A stretch of DNA of 62,061 nucleotides from contig JAGBAJ010000045.1 in NCBI GenBank assembly GCA_017939755.1, forward strand, positions 1 to 62,061, read 5' to 3'. The notes below the pieces were generated by a model, which was not told the DNA's origin, searched no databases, and saw nothing but the letters and a program-made list of their open reading frames with translations. Within the stretch, counting starts at the first letter, position 1. Each line of letters begins with the position of its first letter. Made by a program: the position numbers and the translations under genes. Shown here in pieces: positions 1 through 10,645 of this stretch. The stretch is from Clostridia bacterium (lineage in GTDB: Bacteria > Bacillota > Clostridia > TANB77 > CAG-508).

Positions 1-1
1 A

Positions 2-3000
2 ACAAAAGATATGATATATATTGCACAATGGATACCAGATCCAAATACAAAATATAGCATTCAGTTCTATTATCAAGTAGATGGAAATTATAAAGATACA
101 CCAGATAGCACACAAGATAGAACAGGAACAGCATTTACAAAGGCAGTGGCAACAGACGCTGATAAAACACCAGCAGCAGGAAAAACAGGATATGTATTTG
201 ATAGTGGGTATGCTGGAAATGTACTAGAAAAAGAAATAGCAGCAAATGGATCAACTATATTAAAGGTATACTTTAAATTGAATGAAGCATCATACAAAGT
301 TCAATACTTGTACGAAGATATTAATGGTAACTATGGTCAAAAAACAGAAAGACCAGAAGATACAGGTAGAAAAGGACAAATAAATAGTGAAGTTTCTGTA
401 ACTGCAGATGATTTAAGACCTGTAATAGCAAACTATGAATTATCTACAACACATGATACAACTGAACGTAAAGCAACAGTAAAAGCAGATGGAACAACTA
501 TCTTAAAAGTATATTTTGATTTAAGAAAAGCAAATTATAGAGTTCAGTATTGGTACCAAGATGTTAATGGACAATATAGCCAAAAAGCAGAAAGACCACA
601 ATCTGATGCAAGACAAGAGAAAATTGGAAAAACTGTAACAATAACAGATGATGATAAAAATCCAAAAGATAGCAATTATCAATTATCAAGTCATAATGAA
701 AATGAAAGAACGGGTGTGGTATTATCTAACAATGCTCTAGTATTAAAAGTGTACTTTGACTTAAAAGAAGCAGATTACAGAGTTCAATATTGGTACCAAG
801 ATGTTAACGGACAATATAACCAAAAAGCAGAAAGACCACAATCTGCAGCGAGAAAAGATAAAATAGGTAAAAATGTATCAGTTAATGAAGATGACTTAAA
901 ACCATTATTTGAAAATTACGAATTATCTACAACACATGATACAAGTGAAAGATCTGGAGACGTAAAAGCTGATAATTCTTTAATACTAAAAGTTTACTTT
1001 GACTTAAAAGAAGCTAAATATAATGTAGAGTATTATTATCAAAATCCTAACAAAACATATTCAAAGAGAGCAGATAGACCTTCTGCAGAAAGAAAAGATA
1101 AAATTGGCAAGACTGTAAACGTAACAGATGCAGATAAAGACCCAATATATGAACATTACAAATTATCAACATCTAATAAAGGCATAAGCTCAGATACAGT
1201 AAAATCAGATAATTCAACAGTATTAAAAGTTTATTTTGATTTGGAAGATGCTCCATACACAGTTGAGTATTACTACGAAAACTTAAATGGCAAGTATAAC
1301 CAAAAAAATGAGAGAAAACCAAGATCTGCAAGAGACCTAATTGGTGCAACAGTTGCTGTAACAAATGAAGATAAAAACCCATTATTTGATGAGTACGAAT
1401 TATCTAAAACACACGATACAACTGAGCAAACTGGAGTTGTTGATGCAAATGGAACAACTGTCCTAAAAGTTTACTTTGATCTTAAGAAAGTAAATTACCA
1501 AGTTAGATACTTCTATTTAAATGATAATGGAGTATATCCAAGTGCACCAGTATCAACAAAGAATGCTGGTCCAGTTAAGGTTGGAACAACAATTACACGT
1601 AATGATGTAAATCTTGACCCAACAAGAGTTGAAAACGCACCTGCTGGAAAATACCTATTAGATGATGAGGATACAATTTCTACAGAAAGAACTGACAGTA
1701 ATCTAACAATTACACCAACAGAAAGAGATAATGTATTTAATGTATATTTCACAAAAGGATATACAGTAACATATAAACCTGGAACAAAGGGAACTTTTGA
1801 AACAAAATCAAAAGAAGATATTCCTCATGGAACATTAACACCATTATTAGTTGATGAAAAAACTCATAAACCAGGATACGAGTTCACTGGATGGTTAGAA
1901 GAAGAAACAACAACACCATTATTACAAGATGGAACAATTTCTAAAGCTAAAGTAACACATGATATTACATATGTTGCTCAATGGAAAGCACTAGAAGTAC
2001 CATACAAAGTTGAATTCTACTATGAAGAAAATGGTTCATATCCAAATAAGCCATATGCAACTGTAGATAATAGAATGGCATTAACAGATACAAATGTATC
2101 ATTAAAAACACCTACAAAAGTCAATGATTTCACAGTAACTGTTAGTGATAGTAAAGTTAAAGATGAAGATATTTCTAGACCTAAGACAGATAGAAACTAT
2201 AAATACGATACTGAGGCATCTAATGTTGTAAGTGCCAATGTTGAAGGTGATGGAAGCACAGTACTTAAAGTTTACTTTAAGGAAATTCCTGTAAATTATG
2301 ATTTAGATGTTGTATTAAAGAATACAGCAGATAAAACATTAACAAATAACTCTTTCACAATTACAAGACAAAAAGCAAGCGAAACAGAAAATGTAATCTG
2401 GGATAGCAAAGCTGTTACAGACAATACAGAAATTGAAGAAAGAGGAACTATAATTGATACATATACATATAGAATTACAGAAGATGAAGCTCCAAATTTA
2501 AGATATGTAAATGTACTAAATGGAAAATTTGTTCAAGTAACAGTTGCAATTTCTGATGAAGGAAAAGCTAGTGTTAAAGAATGGGGCGTTTATGATAGTA
2601 ACGGAAAAGTTGCTGATACAGATGAAGTATATTCATATGTAGGAGCACCAGTTGTAAGCTCAGCTAATGGAGTTGATAAGATTTTTGTTAAAATTATAAA
2701 CCCTGTAAGATATACTGTAGAAGTTAAAAAATTAGATACAGCTGATGATCCAAAGGCTGTACCTGATACAGAATTTACAATTAAGAGCGAAGTTATTAAT
2801 TCTCAAAACGCTGCACATAGTGAAGAAATAGTAACTGAGTCTAAAGACGGATTAACAATGTCTGAATCAGGAGAAGTTAATGGTTTAACTAACGATAGAG
2901 GATGCATTAGATATGAAGAAACATGGGTTGACGCTGATGAATATACATATGAAATTGTAGAAAATAGAGCAGCTGGAAACCAAATGGTAAATATCTTAGA

Positions 3001-6000
3001 AGGATACAAAGTTGTTGTTAAAGTTAGAGTTTCTGCTGATGGTTTATTAGAAGTAGTAAAACAAGACGGAAGAAACTTTGCTATAGTAGCAACAGCTCCT
3101 GGTAAGGTAGTAACAGACGACTTATATTCATATGTAAATGTAAGTGCTGAAAACAATTCATTAAATGCAATAATTAATACAACTGGTAAATTAAATATAG
3201 ATATCGATAACCCAGTAAGATTTAACTTAGATATTGACAAGAGAGATTCAGCTGGAAATGTTATTGATAATGCTAAGTTTACAATTAGTAGAAGAGATTT
3301 AGATGCTCCATTATTTGATAATAAATCTGCTAATGGAGATGTAGAAGTAGTAGAAGATCCAATTAAGGTTGGAACATACGAATATTATATTTATGAAAAT
3401 CAAGCTTCATCTGAAAAGTATGAAAATATCTTAAAGAGCAGATATATCAAACTTATTTTAGATGTAAAAGGAAATGGACATGTTGACATTGTTGAACAAG
3501 ATGGAAAACCTTTTAAAGTTTATGATAAATTAGGTGCTGAAATCACTGATCAAGAAAATGTACTTGACTTTATTGAGGTATGGCCAGAAGTTGCCGAAAC
3601 AGGTGATAAAGCTGGAATTACAACAATTAAAGTTAAAATTACGAACCCAGTTAAATATTTTGTAAATATTACAACTGCTACTACAGCATATGATGCAAAT
3701 AAAAATATAGATGAATACTTCTTAGATAAGACAGATGTTATCGTTAATAGAAATGATACAACAATTTATAGTGCACAACCTACAAAAGATACCGAGTTAA
3801 CAGAAGCACCTATTAGAGCTGGAGAGTATGAATATTATATTTCTCAAACTACAACAAAGAGCGACAAATTTGTTAACCCATTAGAGAACAAGTTCTTAAA
3901 AGTAACAGTTACAGTTTCTCCTGATGGAAAATTAGCAATAACAAAACAAGAAATGTTCGAAGGAACAATTGGTGATGAGCATAACAAGAGACTTACAAAT
4001 GATGAGGCAGAAAAATATGTAAAAGTATCAGTTTCTAATCCAGATAATGGTGAGTCAATGTTAGATATATTAATTATTGACCCAGTAAGATTTTCTGTTG
4101 AGGTTAAGAAAGTTGATACAGATAACAAACCTATTGAAAATACACAAATTTCTATAAATAGTGCGGTTGTGGATGAACAAAATGCTGTACATAAAGATGA
4201 AGTTATTGAGTCTGCACAATCTAAAGATAGTATAGGAATTACAGCAGAGGGTATAGTAGCCGGAACAACAAATAGTGAAGGTGTTATTAAATACGAGGAG
4301 ACATGGGTTGAATCAAATGAATCAAACAAATTATCAAATGAAAATAGAGATTTCTATACATATGAAATTACAGAAATTGAGCCAGCTGGAAATCAATATG
4401 TAAACGTTCTTGAGGGATACAAAGTTATCGTAAGAGTTAAAGTTGATCCAAACGGAAATGTTAAACTAGTTGATAAAAATGGCACTGAATATGGAAAAAA
4501 TGCAAAATATAAATACACAATAGTTAAAATTGCTGATGGTTCAGAAGTTCCAACAACAGATATAGCTTATAAATATGTAAATGTTAGTGTTGAAAGCAAT
4601 TCTGTAAATGCAATTATTAAGGGAACAGATGAATTAAAAGTTAATGTAACAAACCCTGTAAGATTTGATTTTGATATTAATAAGAAATCTACAGATGGAT
4701 TACCATTAGCTGGAACTAAGTTTACAGTTACAAGAGAAGGAAAGGACACACCAGTATTTGAAGGTGAGCCTAACGAAGCAGTTGAAATTAAGGAAGATCC
4801 AATTAATAGTGGTATTTATACATATTTAATTAGAGAGAACCAAACAAATAAAACTGTAGGTAATAGATATGTAAATGTTCTTGAAGGTAGATATATTAAA
4901 TTAAGGGTTAAAGTAAATGCTAATGGAGTTATCGATATATTAGATTTAAATAGCAATAATAGCGATTACTTCGAAGTATATGAAGAATCTGGAAAGAAAG
5001 TAACAGATGATAACGTTCTAAGATATATATCAGTTAAGTCAATAGATGAAGATGGAGATGGTGTATATAAATTAGATGTTAATGTTACAAACCCAGTAAG
5101 ATATGAAATTGACATTATAACAAAAGATACATTAAATCAATTCTTAAATGGAGTTAACGTTTCTTTATACAAAGTTGTAGGTGACGAAAATAAAGACTTA
5201 TATACTGATGATGCAACTGATGTAGCTGTGGTAAAAGAAGTTGAAAAACTTGAAATACCAGCAGATGCCGGAACATATACATACTATGTAAAAGAAAATC
5301 ATGCTCCAACAGAAAGATATATAAATGTTCTTGAGAACAAATATATTGAAATTAAATTAACTGTTGCACCAAATGGTATGCTAACAGAAACACACAAATT
5401 ATATGAAGGTGAAATCGGAAAAGGCAAACAAGTAACAACTGGAGAAGTACTAGAGCGTTATTCAGTAGTTGCTGATAATTCTGGAGATGTATCAAGATTA
5501 AATGTAACAATTGTAAATCCTGTAAGATTTGTAGTTGAAGTTGATAAATATGATACAGCAAATGCACCTTTAACAGATACAACATTTGAAATAGAAAGTC
5601 CAATAATCGAAGATCAAGCATATGAACATAATAATGAGAAAATAAACGGAATAGATGATGATGGTATTACAACAGATGGAGTTGTAACAGGAAAAACAGA
5701 TAACGCAATAGAAAAATCAAAAGATGGAAATATGCAAAGAGCAAGAATTAGCTATGAAGAAACATGGGTAGATGCAAACGATGGAAATGGTTACTATACA
5801 TATTACATTAGAGAAACAAAGACAGCTGGAGCACAATATGTAAATATGTTAGAAGGCCACAAAGTTGTTGTAAGAGCAAGAGTTGGTGCAGATGGAACAT
5901 TAACACTTGTTGATAAAAATGGAAATGCATATGCAAAAGATGCTGAATACAAGTTCACTATTGAAACAGAAGCTGGACAAGAAATTACCGATACAAATAA

Positions 6001-9000
6001 TGAAATGTATAAGTATGTAAACATTAGTGCAAGCAACAATAAGATTTTAGCTACAATGAATGCAAGTATTGTTAACCCAGTAAGATATAACATAGCAGTT
6101 TATGAGACAATCTATGGAGATGAAAAGGTTAAATTAAACAATATTCCTGTAAAAGTTCAAAGCGAATTTAGTGGAGACACTACTTTAGTAACAGGTTCAA
6201 AAGAAAATTGCAATGGATATGATTACATGGAAGAAAGAGCAGTATGGGCAGACACATATGAATATAGAATATTCCAATTAAATGAATTTAATGGAGTAAA
6301 AGTTGAAGATGAGTTTGTAAATATGCTTGATGGATACTATATTGGAATTGACTTATATGTACCAGGAAACGGTGATATTAAGACAATATCTAAAGATGGA
6401 GACTACACAACTGTTTCTTATAAACTATATAAACAAACAGCTAGTGGAGAATATGCAGAAATTGATTTTAACGATACAATGGTTGATGACTTTGTAAAAG
6501 TTAAAATTACAAAAGATGAGAACAATGTTTGTACATTAAATATTTATATTGTGACACCTGAAAAATACGATTTCAGATTAGAGAAAACAGATATTGACGT
6601 ATTATACTCAGTAAATACATACCCAGAGAAATATCCAGAGGTTTCTCCAAACATGAATGATGTAGAGTTCACAGTTACAGTAAAAGATGCAAATGGAGAG
6701 ATAGTATTAAAAGATACAAAATCTGGTAAAGACGCTAAGAGCGAATTTGCTACAATTAATACAAAATCTCAATTAACAAAGAATGTAAAGGGAGTAGACG
6801 GAATCTTAGACTTTAATAACATTTTAATAGAGCGTTGCGGAACTTATACATTTGAAATTGAAGAGGTAACACCTAAGGTAGAGGGAATGATTTATAAAGA
6901 TAAATCAGAGCCAATAGTTCTAACAGCTGATATAGTTGTAGAAAATGGAAAATATGTTTTAAAGAATATGGCAACAAAACAAGCTGAGAGATACACAATC
7001 AAAGAAAAAACTAAATTATCTGGAGACCAAACTCAAACTGTTAATGTAAATGTAACAAATGAGAGAATCAAAGGAAAATATGATTTAGATTTAAATAAGG
7101 TTAATAAATTCACTGGATTACCTTTGGATGGAGCTGTTTATAAAGTAACAGTTGAGCAAGAAGGAAAAGAGGAGAAAGTATTATACTTATCAAATGATGA
7201 TGTGTTATCAATGGAACAATTAATTCCATATGAAGAGGAAGAGTCAACAAGTGTTAATGGAACAACATCTTTCAAAGACATAAGAATTGAACTTCCAGAA
7301 ACATATACAATTAAAATTGAAGAAGTAAAAGCTCCAGTTATTGAAACTGAAGATGGAAAGAAGATTACATTTACAAAACTTGATGATGTAATTGAGCTAG
7401 AAGTAACAACAGTAATTGAAGGAGAATTTGATGATGCACATTACGTACTAGGTGATATTAAGTTAAAAGAAGGAAATCATGACTTAATTTCAGAAAAGCA
7501 TAGTTCAAAAGAAGAAGAAAAACAAAATATTGGGTTAAGAATTGAAAATGAGTACTTTGACTTAGCATTAAGACAATATGTTGTAGATGTAAACGGAACA
7601 AAATTTGAAAGAAAACTTGATGTAAATACAGATAAATTACAAAGTGCAGAAGCTACAGATGCAGAATACAAATTAAATAAAAATCCACAAAGAGCATATG
7701 CAGGTCAAGAAGTAATTTATGCAATTGAAGTATTCAATGAAGGTATAATTGATGGTTATGCTGAAGAGATAATGCAATATTTACCAGAAGGATTAGAATT
7801 TGTAGATGATGAATTTAACAAACTATACGGATGGGAATTAAATGAGGATAATACAGGTGTAGTAACTCATGCATTATCAAAAGAAACAAATGAAGAAGAA
7901 AACTTAATAGCTGCTTATAATAAAGATGCAGAAAATGAAGCAGATAGATTAAGCAGTAAAGTAATTTACTTAAAATTAAAAGTAAAAGAAGATGTTAAGT
8001 TGAAATCAATCTTAACAACGGTTGCTGAAGTAACTAAATACTTAGCAAACGATAGAAAAGAATCTGTAGATAGAGATTCATATGACTTAGTAACATTACC
8101 AATAGGAAATGACTTAGCAGAATACGCAGAAAACCAAGAAGACGATGATGATTTTGAAAAACTAATTATCGAAGAGTTTGATTTAGCACCAGTTAAGTTC
8201 ACAAAATCTGTAAATGGAACAGAGCAAAAAGATAAAGCACCAATTGAACAATTAGATGAAACAAGGGCTGATGAATATAGAAAAGGAATATTTAACGGAT
8301 TTAAATATAAGAATGAAAATGAGATGTTAAAATTAGACCAAAATGATAAGATAGTATATGGAATTCAAGTTCGTAATGAAGGATCTGTAGGTTCATATGC
8401 TACAGAAGTAATGGATACTATACCAAGCGGATTAAAGTTTGATAAGGATAGTGAGATAAATAAGAAATATGGTTGGAAGCTATTAGATGCAGATAAAAAT
8501 CCAACAGAGGATGCTGAAAAAGCTGCATATGTAGTAACAGATTACTTATCAGAAGCTAAAGGTAAGGTTGATGAAGAAACTGGAAAGAATAGCAACTGGT
8601 TAGCACCATTAACAATAGAAGGTTCAGATTTAATTATTGATTATAAAGAGCTAGAGGTTGAGTTTATAGTAACTGAGCCAACATCTGAAGATAGAATAGT
8701 TAAGAACATAGCAACAATAGTTAAGTTCATTGATGATCTAGGAATTAATGTAAAAGATAGAGACCCAGAAGAGAGAAGACCAGATAACGTTGAAAAAATA
8801 TATGTAAATATATTTGACCTAGAGCTAGAGCAAGTAATTAATAGTGTAGAAGTAACAAATACAAAAACAAATGAAGTAACCGTAATGAACGGAGAAGAAA
8901 TAAGAAAATTAGCAAAAGTTGATATAGCGAAATCAAAGTTAAAGAATACAAATGTAAAAGTTGAGTATAAGATAACTATTAAGAATAATGGTGAATCAGC

Positions 9001-9424
9001 AGGATATGCAACAGAGATAAAAGATTATATACCAGAAGGATTCATATTTGATGGAAATGACAATGCAAATTGGGTAGCAAATGATGGATATGTTACAACA
9101 GAAGCATTATCAAATGAATTATTAAATCCAGGTGATACAAGAGAAGTTACATTAGTACTAAGATGGAATGGATCAGCAAATGTAGGTGTTAAAGAGAACT
9201 TATCAGAGATAAGTAAACATGCAGATAAGAATAAATTAGATGTAGTTGATTGGGATTCAACACCTGATAATAAGGTATTAGAAGAAGATGACATAGACTA
9301 TACAAGCGTTATTTTAACAGTAAAGACAGGATCTGCAGAAATTGCTATAATGAGTATTGCAATAGGATTTATGGTAGTAACATCATTAGGAATCACAGCA
9401 TATAACAGAAGAAGAAAGGCTTAG
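2..9424 (+). CDS. Giant repetitive cell-surface adhesin, 5'-truncated by the window edge
   Basis: The frame is open from nt 2, so the true start lies outside the window; at least 3140 residues are visible. The visible N-terminus (KDMIYIAQW) matches the end of an InlB-type repeat seen again at nt ~1960 (THDITYVAQW), so another such repeat was cut off. Next come about seven ~80-residue MucBP-like repeats (nt ~49-1740, each opening with a Y-x-V-x-Y-x-Y pattern), an InlB-like unit (~1750-1990) and one more MucBP-like unit. From ~2290 to ~7550 there are about eleven Cna-B/prealbumin-like modules, many opening NPVRY or NPVRF. Three DUF11-like modules follow (FDLA/FDLE openings near 7557, 8178 and 8813). 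The protein ends with VKTGS, a hydrophobic segment and RRRKA, which resembles a sortase signal without a canonical LPxTG. Inferred role: wall-anchored adhesin. It could be a substrate of the sortase at 43723, but that is unproven. Confidence 0.9.
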   Translation, partial: TKDMIYIAQWIPDPNTKYSIQFYYQVDGNYKDTPDSTQDRTGTAFTKAVATDADKTPAAGKTGYVFDSGYAGNVLEKEIAANGSTILKVYFKLNEASYKVQYLYEDINGNYGQKTERPEDTGRKGQINSEVSVTADDLRPVIANYELSTTHDTTERKATVKADGTTILKVYFDLRKANYRVQYWYQDVNGQYSQKAERPQSDARQEKIGKTVTITDDDKNPKDSNYQLSSHNENERTGVVLSNNALVLKVYFDLKEADYRVQYWYQDVNGQYNQKAERPQSAARKDKIGKNVSVNEDDLKPLFENYELSTTHDTSERSGDVKADNSLILKVYFDLKEAKYNVEYYYQNPNKTYSKRADRPSAERKDKIGKTVNVTDADKDPIYEHYKLSTSNKGISSDTVKSDNSTVLKVYFDLEDAPYTVEYYYENLNGKYNQKNERKPRSARDLIGATVAVTNEDKNPLFDEYELSKTHDTTEQTGVVDANGTTVLKVYFDLKKVNYQVRYFYLNDNGVYPSAPVSTKNAGPVKVGTTITRNDVNLDPTRVENAPAGKYLLDDEDTISTERTDSNLTITPTERDNVFNVYFTKGYTVTYKPGTKGTFETKSKEDIPHGTLTPLLVDEKTHKPGYEFTGWLEEETTTPLLQDGTISKAKVTHDITYVAQWKALEVPYKVEFYYEENGSYPNKPYATVDNRMALTDTNVSLKTPTKVNDFTVTVSDSKVKDEDISRPKTDRNYKYDTEASNVVSANVEGDGSTVLKVYFKEIPVNYDLDVVLKNTADKTLTNNSFTITRQKASETENVIWDSKAVTDNTEIEERGTIIDTYTYRITEDEAPNLRYVNVLNGKFVQVTVAISDEGKASVKEWGVYDSNGKVADTDEVYSYVGAPVVSSANGVDKIFVKIINPVRYTVEVKKLDTADDPKAVPDTEFTIKSEVINSQNAAHSEEIVTESKDGLTMSESGEVNGLTNDRGCIRYEETWVDADEYTYEIVENRAAGNQMVNILEGYKVVVKVRVSADGLLEVVKQDGRNFAIVATAPGKVVTDDLYSYVNVSAENNSLNAIINTTGKLNIDIDNPVRFNLDIDKRDSAGNVIDNAKFTISRRDLDAPLFDNKSANGDVEVVEDPIKVGTYEYYIYENQASSEKYENILKSRYIKLILDVKGNGHVDIVEQDGKPFKVYDKLGAEITDQENVLDFIEVWPEVAETGDKAGITTIKVKITNPVKYFVNITTATTAYDANKNIDEYFLDKTDVIVNRNDTTIYSAQPTKDTELTEAPIRAGEYEYYISQTTTKSDKFVNPLENKFLKVTVTVSPDGKLAITKQEMFEGTIGDEHNKRLTNDEAEKYVKVSVSNPDNGESMLDILIIDPVRFSVEVKKVDTDNKPIENTQISINSAVVDEQNAVHKDEVIESAQSKDSIGITAEGIVAGTTNSEGVIKYEETWVESNESNKLSNENRDFYTYEITEIEPAGNQYVNVLEGYKVIVRVKVDPNGNVKLVDKNGTEYGKNAKYKYTIVKIADGSEVPTTDIAYKYVNVSVESNSVNAIIKGTDELKVNVTNPVRFDFDINKKSTDGLPLAGTKFTVTREGKDTPVFEGEPNEAVEIKEDPINSGIYTYLIRENQTNKTVGNRYVNVLEGRYIKLRVKVNANGVIDILDLNSNNSDYFEVYEESGKKVTDDNVLRYISVKSIDEDGDGVYKLDVNVTNPVRYEIDIITKDTLNQFLNGVNVSLYKVVGDENKDLYTDDATDVAVVKEVEKLEIPADAGTYTYYVKENHAPTERYINVLENKYIEIKLTVAPNGMLTETHKLYEGEIGKGKQVTTGEVLERYSVVADNSGDVSRLNVTIVNPVRFVVEVDKYDTANAPLTDTTFEIESPIIEDQAYEHNNEKINGIDDDGITTDGVVTGKTDNAIEKSKDGNMQRARISYEETWVDANDGNGYYTYYIRETKTAGAQYVNMLEGHKVVVRARVGADGTLTLVDKNGNAYAKDAEYKFTIETEAGQEITDTNNEMYKYVNISASNNKILATMNASIVNPVRYNIAVYETIYGDEKVKLNNIPVKVQSEFSGDTTLVTGSKENCNGYDYMEERAVWADTYEYRIFQLNEFNGVKVEDEFVNMLDGYYIGIDLYVPGNGDIKTISKDGDYTTVSYKLYKQTASGEYAEIDFNDTMVDDFVKVKITKDENNVCTLNIYIVTPEKYDFRLEKTDIDVLYSVNTYPEKYPEVSPNMNDVEFTVTVKDANGEIVLKDTKSGKDAKSEFATINTKSQLTKNVKGVDGILDFNNILIERCGTYTFEIEEVTPKVEGMIYKDKSEPIVLTADIVVENGKYVLKNMATKQAERYTIKEKTKLSGDQTQTVNVNVTNERIKGKYDLDLNKVNKFTGLPLDGAVYKVTVEQEGKEEKVLYLSNDDVLSMEQLIPYEEEESTSVNGTTSFKDIRIELPETYTIKIEEVKAPVIETEDGKKITFTKLDDVIELEVTTVIEGEFDDAHYVLGDIKLKEGNHDLISEKHSSKEEEKQNIGLRIENEYFDLALRQYVVDVNGTKFERKLDVNTDKLQSAEATDAEYKLNKNPQRAYAGQEVIYAIEVFNEGIIDGYAEEIMQYLPEGLEFVDDEFNKLYGWELNEDNTGVVTHALSKETNEEENLIAAYNKDAENEADRLSSKVIYLKLKVKEDVKLKSILTTVAEVTKYLANDRKESVDRDSYDLVTLPIGNDLAEYAENQEDDDDFEKLIIEEFDLAPVKFTKSVNGTEQKDKAPIEQLDETRADEYRKGIFNGFKYKNENEMLKLDQNDKIVYGIQVRNEGSVGSYATEVMDTIPSGLKFDKDSEINKKYGWKLLDADKNPTEDAEKAAYVVTDYLSEAKGKVDEETGKNSNWLAPLTIEGSDLIIDYKELEVEFIVTEPTSEDRIVKNIATIVKFIDDLGINVKDRDPEERRPDNVEKIYVNIFDLELEQVINSVEVTNTKTNEVTVMNGEEIRKLAKVDIAKSKLKNTNVKVEYKITIKNNGESAGYATEIKDYIPEGFIFDGNDNANWVANDGYVTTEALSNELLNPGDTREVTLVLRWNGSANVGVKENLSEISKHADKNKLDVVDWDSTPDNKVLEEDDIDYTSVILTVKTGSAEIAIMSIAIGFMVVTSLGITAYNRRRKA
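535..843 (+). repeat. Near-identical tandem MucBP-like coding repeats
   Basis: The segments starting at 535 and 778 share almost identical DNA over about 65 bases (both encode YRVQYWYQDVNGQY), with a 243-nt period. The other repeats in the array are far more diverged. This points to a recent duplication or gene conversion and a site where repeat number could vary. Confidence 0.75.
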
Positions 9425-9427
9425 AAG

Positions 9428-9487
9428 TTTTAGAAAGTTTTTAGAAACACTGGAAAAACAGCAGTTTCTAGGGACACTGAAAAAAAA
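9428..9487. repeat. Dispersed short repeat (GGGACACTGAAAAA family)
   Basis: Just after the adhesin stop lies an AAGTTTTTAGAAACACTG stretch, then AAACAGC and GGGACACTGAAAAAA. The same words recur at 15251-15275, 15479-15556 and (inverted) 16045-16098. No coding potential is seen. Function is unknown. Confidence 0.55.
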
Positions 9488-9505
9488 TATATGAAAATAA
9501 GTTAA

Positions 9506-9539
9506 AGCAGGCGGGAGTAAAATCCTTGCCTGCTTTAAT
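9506..9539 (+). terminator. Hairpin downstream of the adhesin gene
   Basis: AAAGCAGGC pairs with GCCTGCTTT around a ~15-nt loop, 80 bases after the adhesin stop. The T-tract after it is poor (AATGTT), so termination may be weak. It is the only strong stem in the 9425-9691 gap. Confidence 0.45.
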
Positions 9540-9627
9540 GTTGTGGTGGAAATTCTGACTTAATATTATAAGAAAAATACTTAGTTATTGTTAGTTATAT
9601 TTGTACCAATATTACCAAGTATTTACT

Positions 9628-9657
9628 TTGACTATGAGCTCTAAATGATGATATTAT
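9628..9657 (+). promoter_or_regulatory. Putative sigma-A promoter of the small membrane protein gene
   Basis: TTGACT at 9628-9633 and TATTAT at 9652-9657 are separated by 18 bases, about 35 bases upstream of the ATG at 9692. Confidence 0.5.
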
Positions 9658-9691
9658 TTTATTAGATAAGAGATATTAGGAGGAAGAAAAT

Positions 9692-9934
9692 ATGAGATAT
9701 ATGAACATATTGAAAATTAATAATTTAAAAATACATTTAATTCGTAATGTATTATATAAGTTTTGTTTGGTGATTGGTTTAGTGTCAGCAATGATATTTT
9801 CGTTTTATCACCATACTAGTATATTAATGCAGTTTTACATAGGATATGTTTGTTTAAAACTTTCAATAATTTTTTTTATAGCTACAACAGCATGTGCTTC
9901 AGTTTTTGATAGGATAAAGTCAGATAATAATTGA
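9692..9934 (+). CDS. Small two-helix membrane protein of unknown function
   Basis: This 80-residue ORF has a strong AGGAGG ribosome site 8 bases before its ATG and its own promoter-like sequence, so it is probably a real gene. The protein has a basic N-terminus and two hydrophobic segments (roughly residues 22-42 and 47-70), consistent with a small inner-membrane hairpin protein. No family is recognised. It lies between the adhesin and rplI, with nothing to suggest a shared transcript with either. Confidence 0.6.
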   Translation: MRYMNILKINNLKIHLIRNVLYKFCLVIGLVSAMIFSFYHHTSILMQFYIGYVCLKLSIIFFIATTACASVFDRIKSDNN

Positions 9935-10000
9935 TGGTTTGCTATCAGCTGTAAATTGTAACAGCCATTCAGTAGTTCTTTATACTATGCAAAATTTATG

Positions 10001-10029
10001 TTGAAAAATTAGGATAGTAATGATATAAT
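10001..10029 (+). promoter_or_regulatory. Sigma-A promoter of rplI
   Basis: TTGAAA (10001-10006) and a perfect TATAAT (10024-10029) with 17-base spacing lie directly upstream of the rplI ribosome site. Confidence 0.7.
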
Positions 10030-10054
10030 TCGGCATAGATTAGAGGTGTTTAAC

Positions 10055-10501
10055 ATGAAGGTAATTTTACTAGATAATATTAAAGGTGTAGGAAAAAAGG
10101 ATGAAGTTATTAATGCTAGTGATGGATATGCGAGAAATTTTTTATTTCCTAAAAAATTGGCAGTTGAAGCTAATAACGAAAATATGAATAAACTAAAGGC
10201 AAAGAAACAATCAGAGCAATACAAAAAAGATGTAGACAAAGAAAATGCCCAAAAGATAGCCAAACAACTTGACGATATAACATTAACAATTGCTGTTAAA
10301 GCTGGAGAAAATGGAAAAATATTTGGAGGAGTTACTTCAAAAGAAATTTCTGAAGAGCTAAATAAGCAATATAAGATAGAAGTTGATAAAAAGAAAATTG
10401 TATTGAATGAAAATATAAAAAATATAGGAAGCTTTGATATTAATATTAAATTGTATGAAGGCGTTACAGGAAAGCTAAAGATAAAGGTTGTTTCTAAATA
10501 A
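10055..10501 (+). CDS. rplI: 50S ribosomal protein L9
   Basis: Ribosomal protein L9 binds domain V of 23S rRNA near the L1 stalk. The protein is 148 residues, the normal size, with the conserved start MKVILLDNIKGVGKK, the YARNFLFP motif, a long lysine-rich connecting helix and a C-terminal domain containing GKIFGGVTSKEI. An in-frame GTG at 10046 exists, but the ATG at 10055 sits correctly after AGAGGTG and matches the family N-terminus, so it is preferred. The order rplI-dnaB is widely conserved in Bacillota. Confidence 0.96.
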   Translation: MKVILLDNIKGVGKKDEVINASDGYARNFLFPKKLAVEANNENMNKLKAKKQSEQYKKDVDKENAQKIAKQLDDITLTIAVKAGENGKIFGGVTSKEISEELNKQYKIEVDKKKIVLNENIKNIGSFDINIKLYEGVTGKLKIKVVSK

Positions 10502-10508
10502 CAAGTGA

Positions 10509-10556
10509 TAAATATTGCATATTATTCTAATAAGAATTTTTGCAATATTTATTTTA
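10509..10556 (+). terminator. Stem-loop after rplI
   Basis: AAATATTGCA (10510-10519) and TGCAATATTTA (10541-10551) form a stem separated by about 21 bases, followed by a T-rich run. It would end or attenuate the rplI transcript before dnaB. Confidence 0.5.
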
Positions 10557-10557
10557 T

Positions 10558-10625
10558 ATATTAGGAAAGTCATTCTGACTTTTCCTGATATATAAAATAG
10601 GCTCCGCGAAAACAGATGAGTAGAA
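10558..10625. repeat. Dispersed repeat (ATTAGGAAAGTC hairpin plus GCGAAAACAGATG)
   Basis: The ATTAGGAAAGTCA...GACTTTTCCTGAT inverted repeat followed by CGCGAAAACAGATG is nearly identical to 57563-57622. Hairpin-only relatives occur near 15978, 19979 and 20976. Confidence 0.65.
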
Positions 10626-10645
10626 AGTAAGAGAGGTTGTAAGAA

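Noticed and set aside
4..9294. Many minus-strand ORFs inside the adhesin gene
   Set aside because: They follow from low stop density opposite repetitive A-rich codons and have no ribosome sites or domains.
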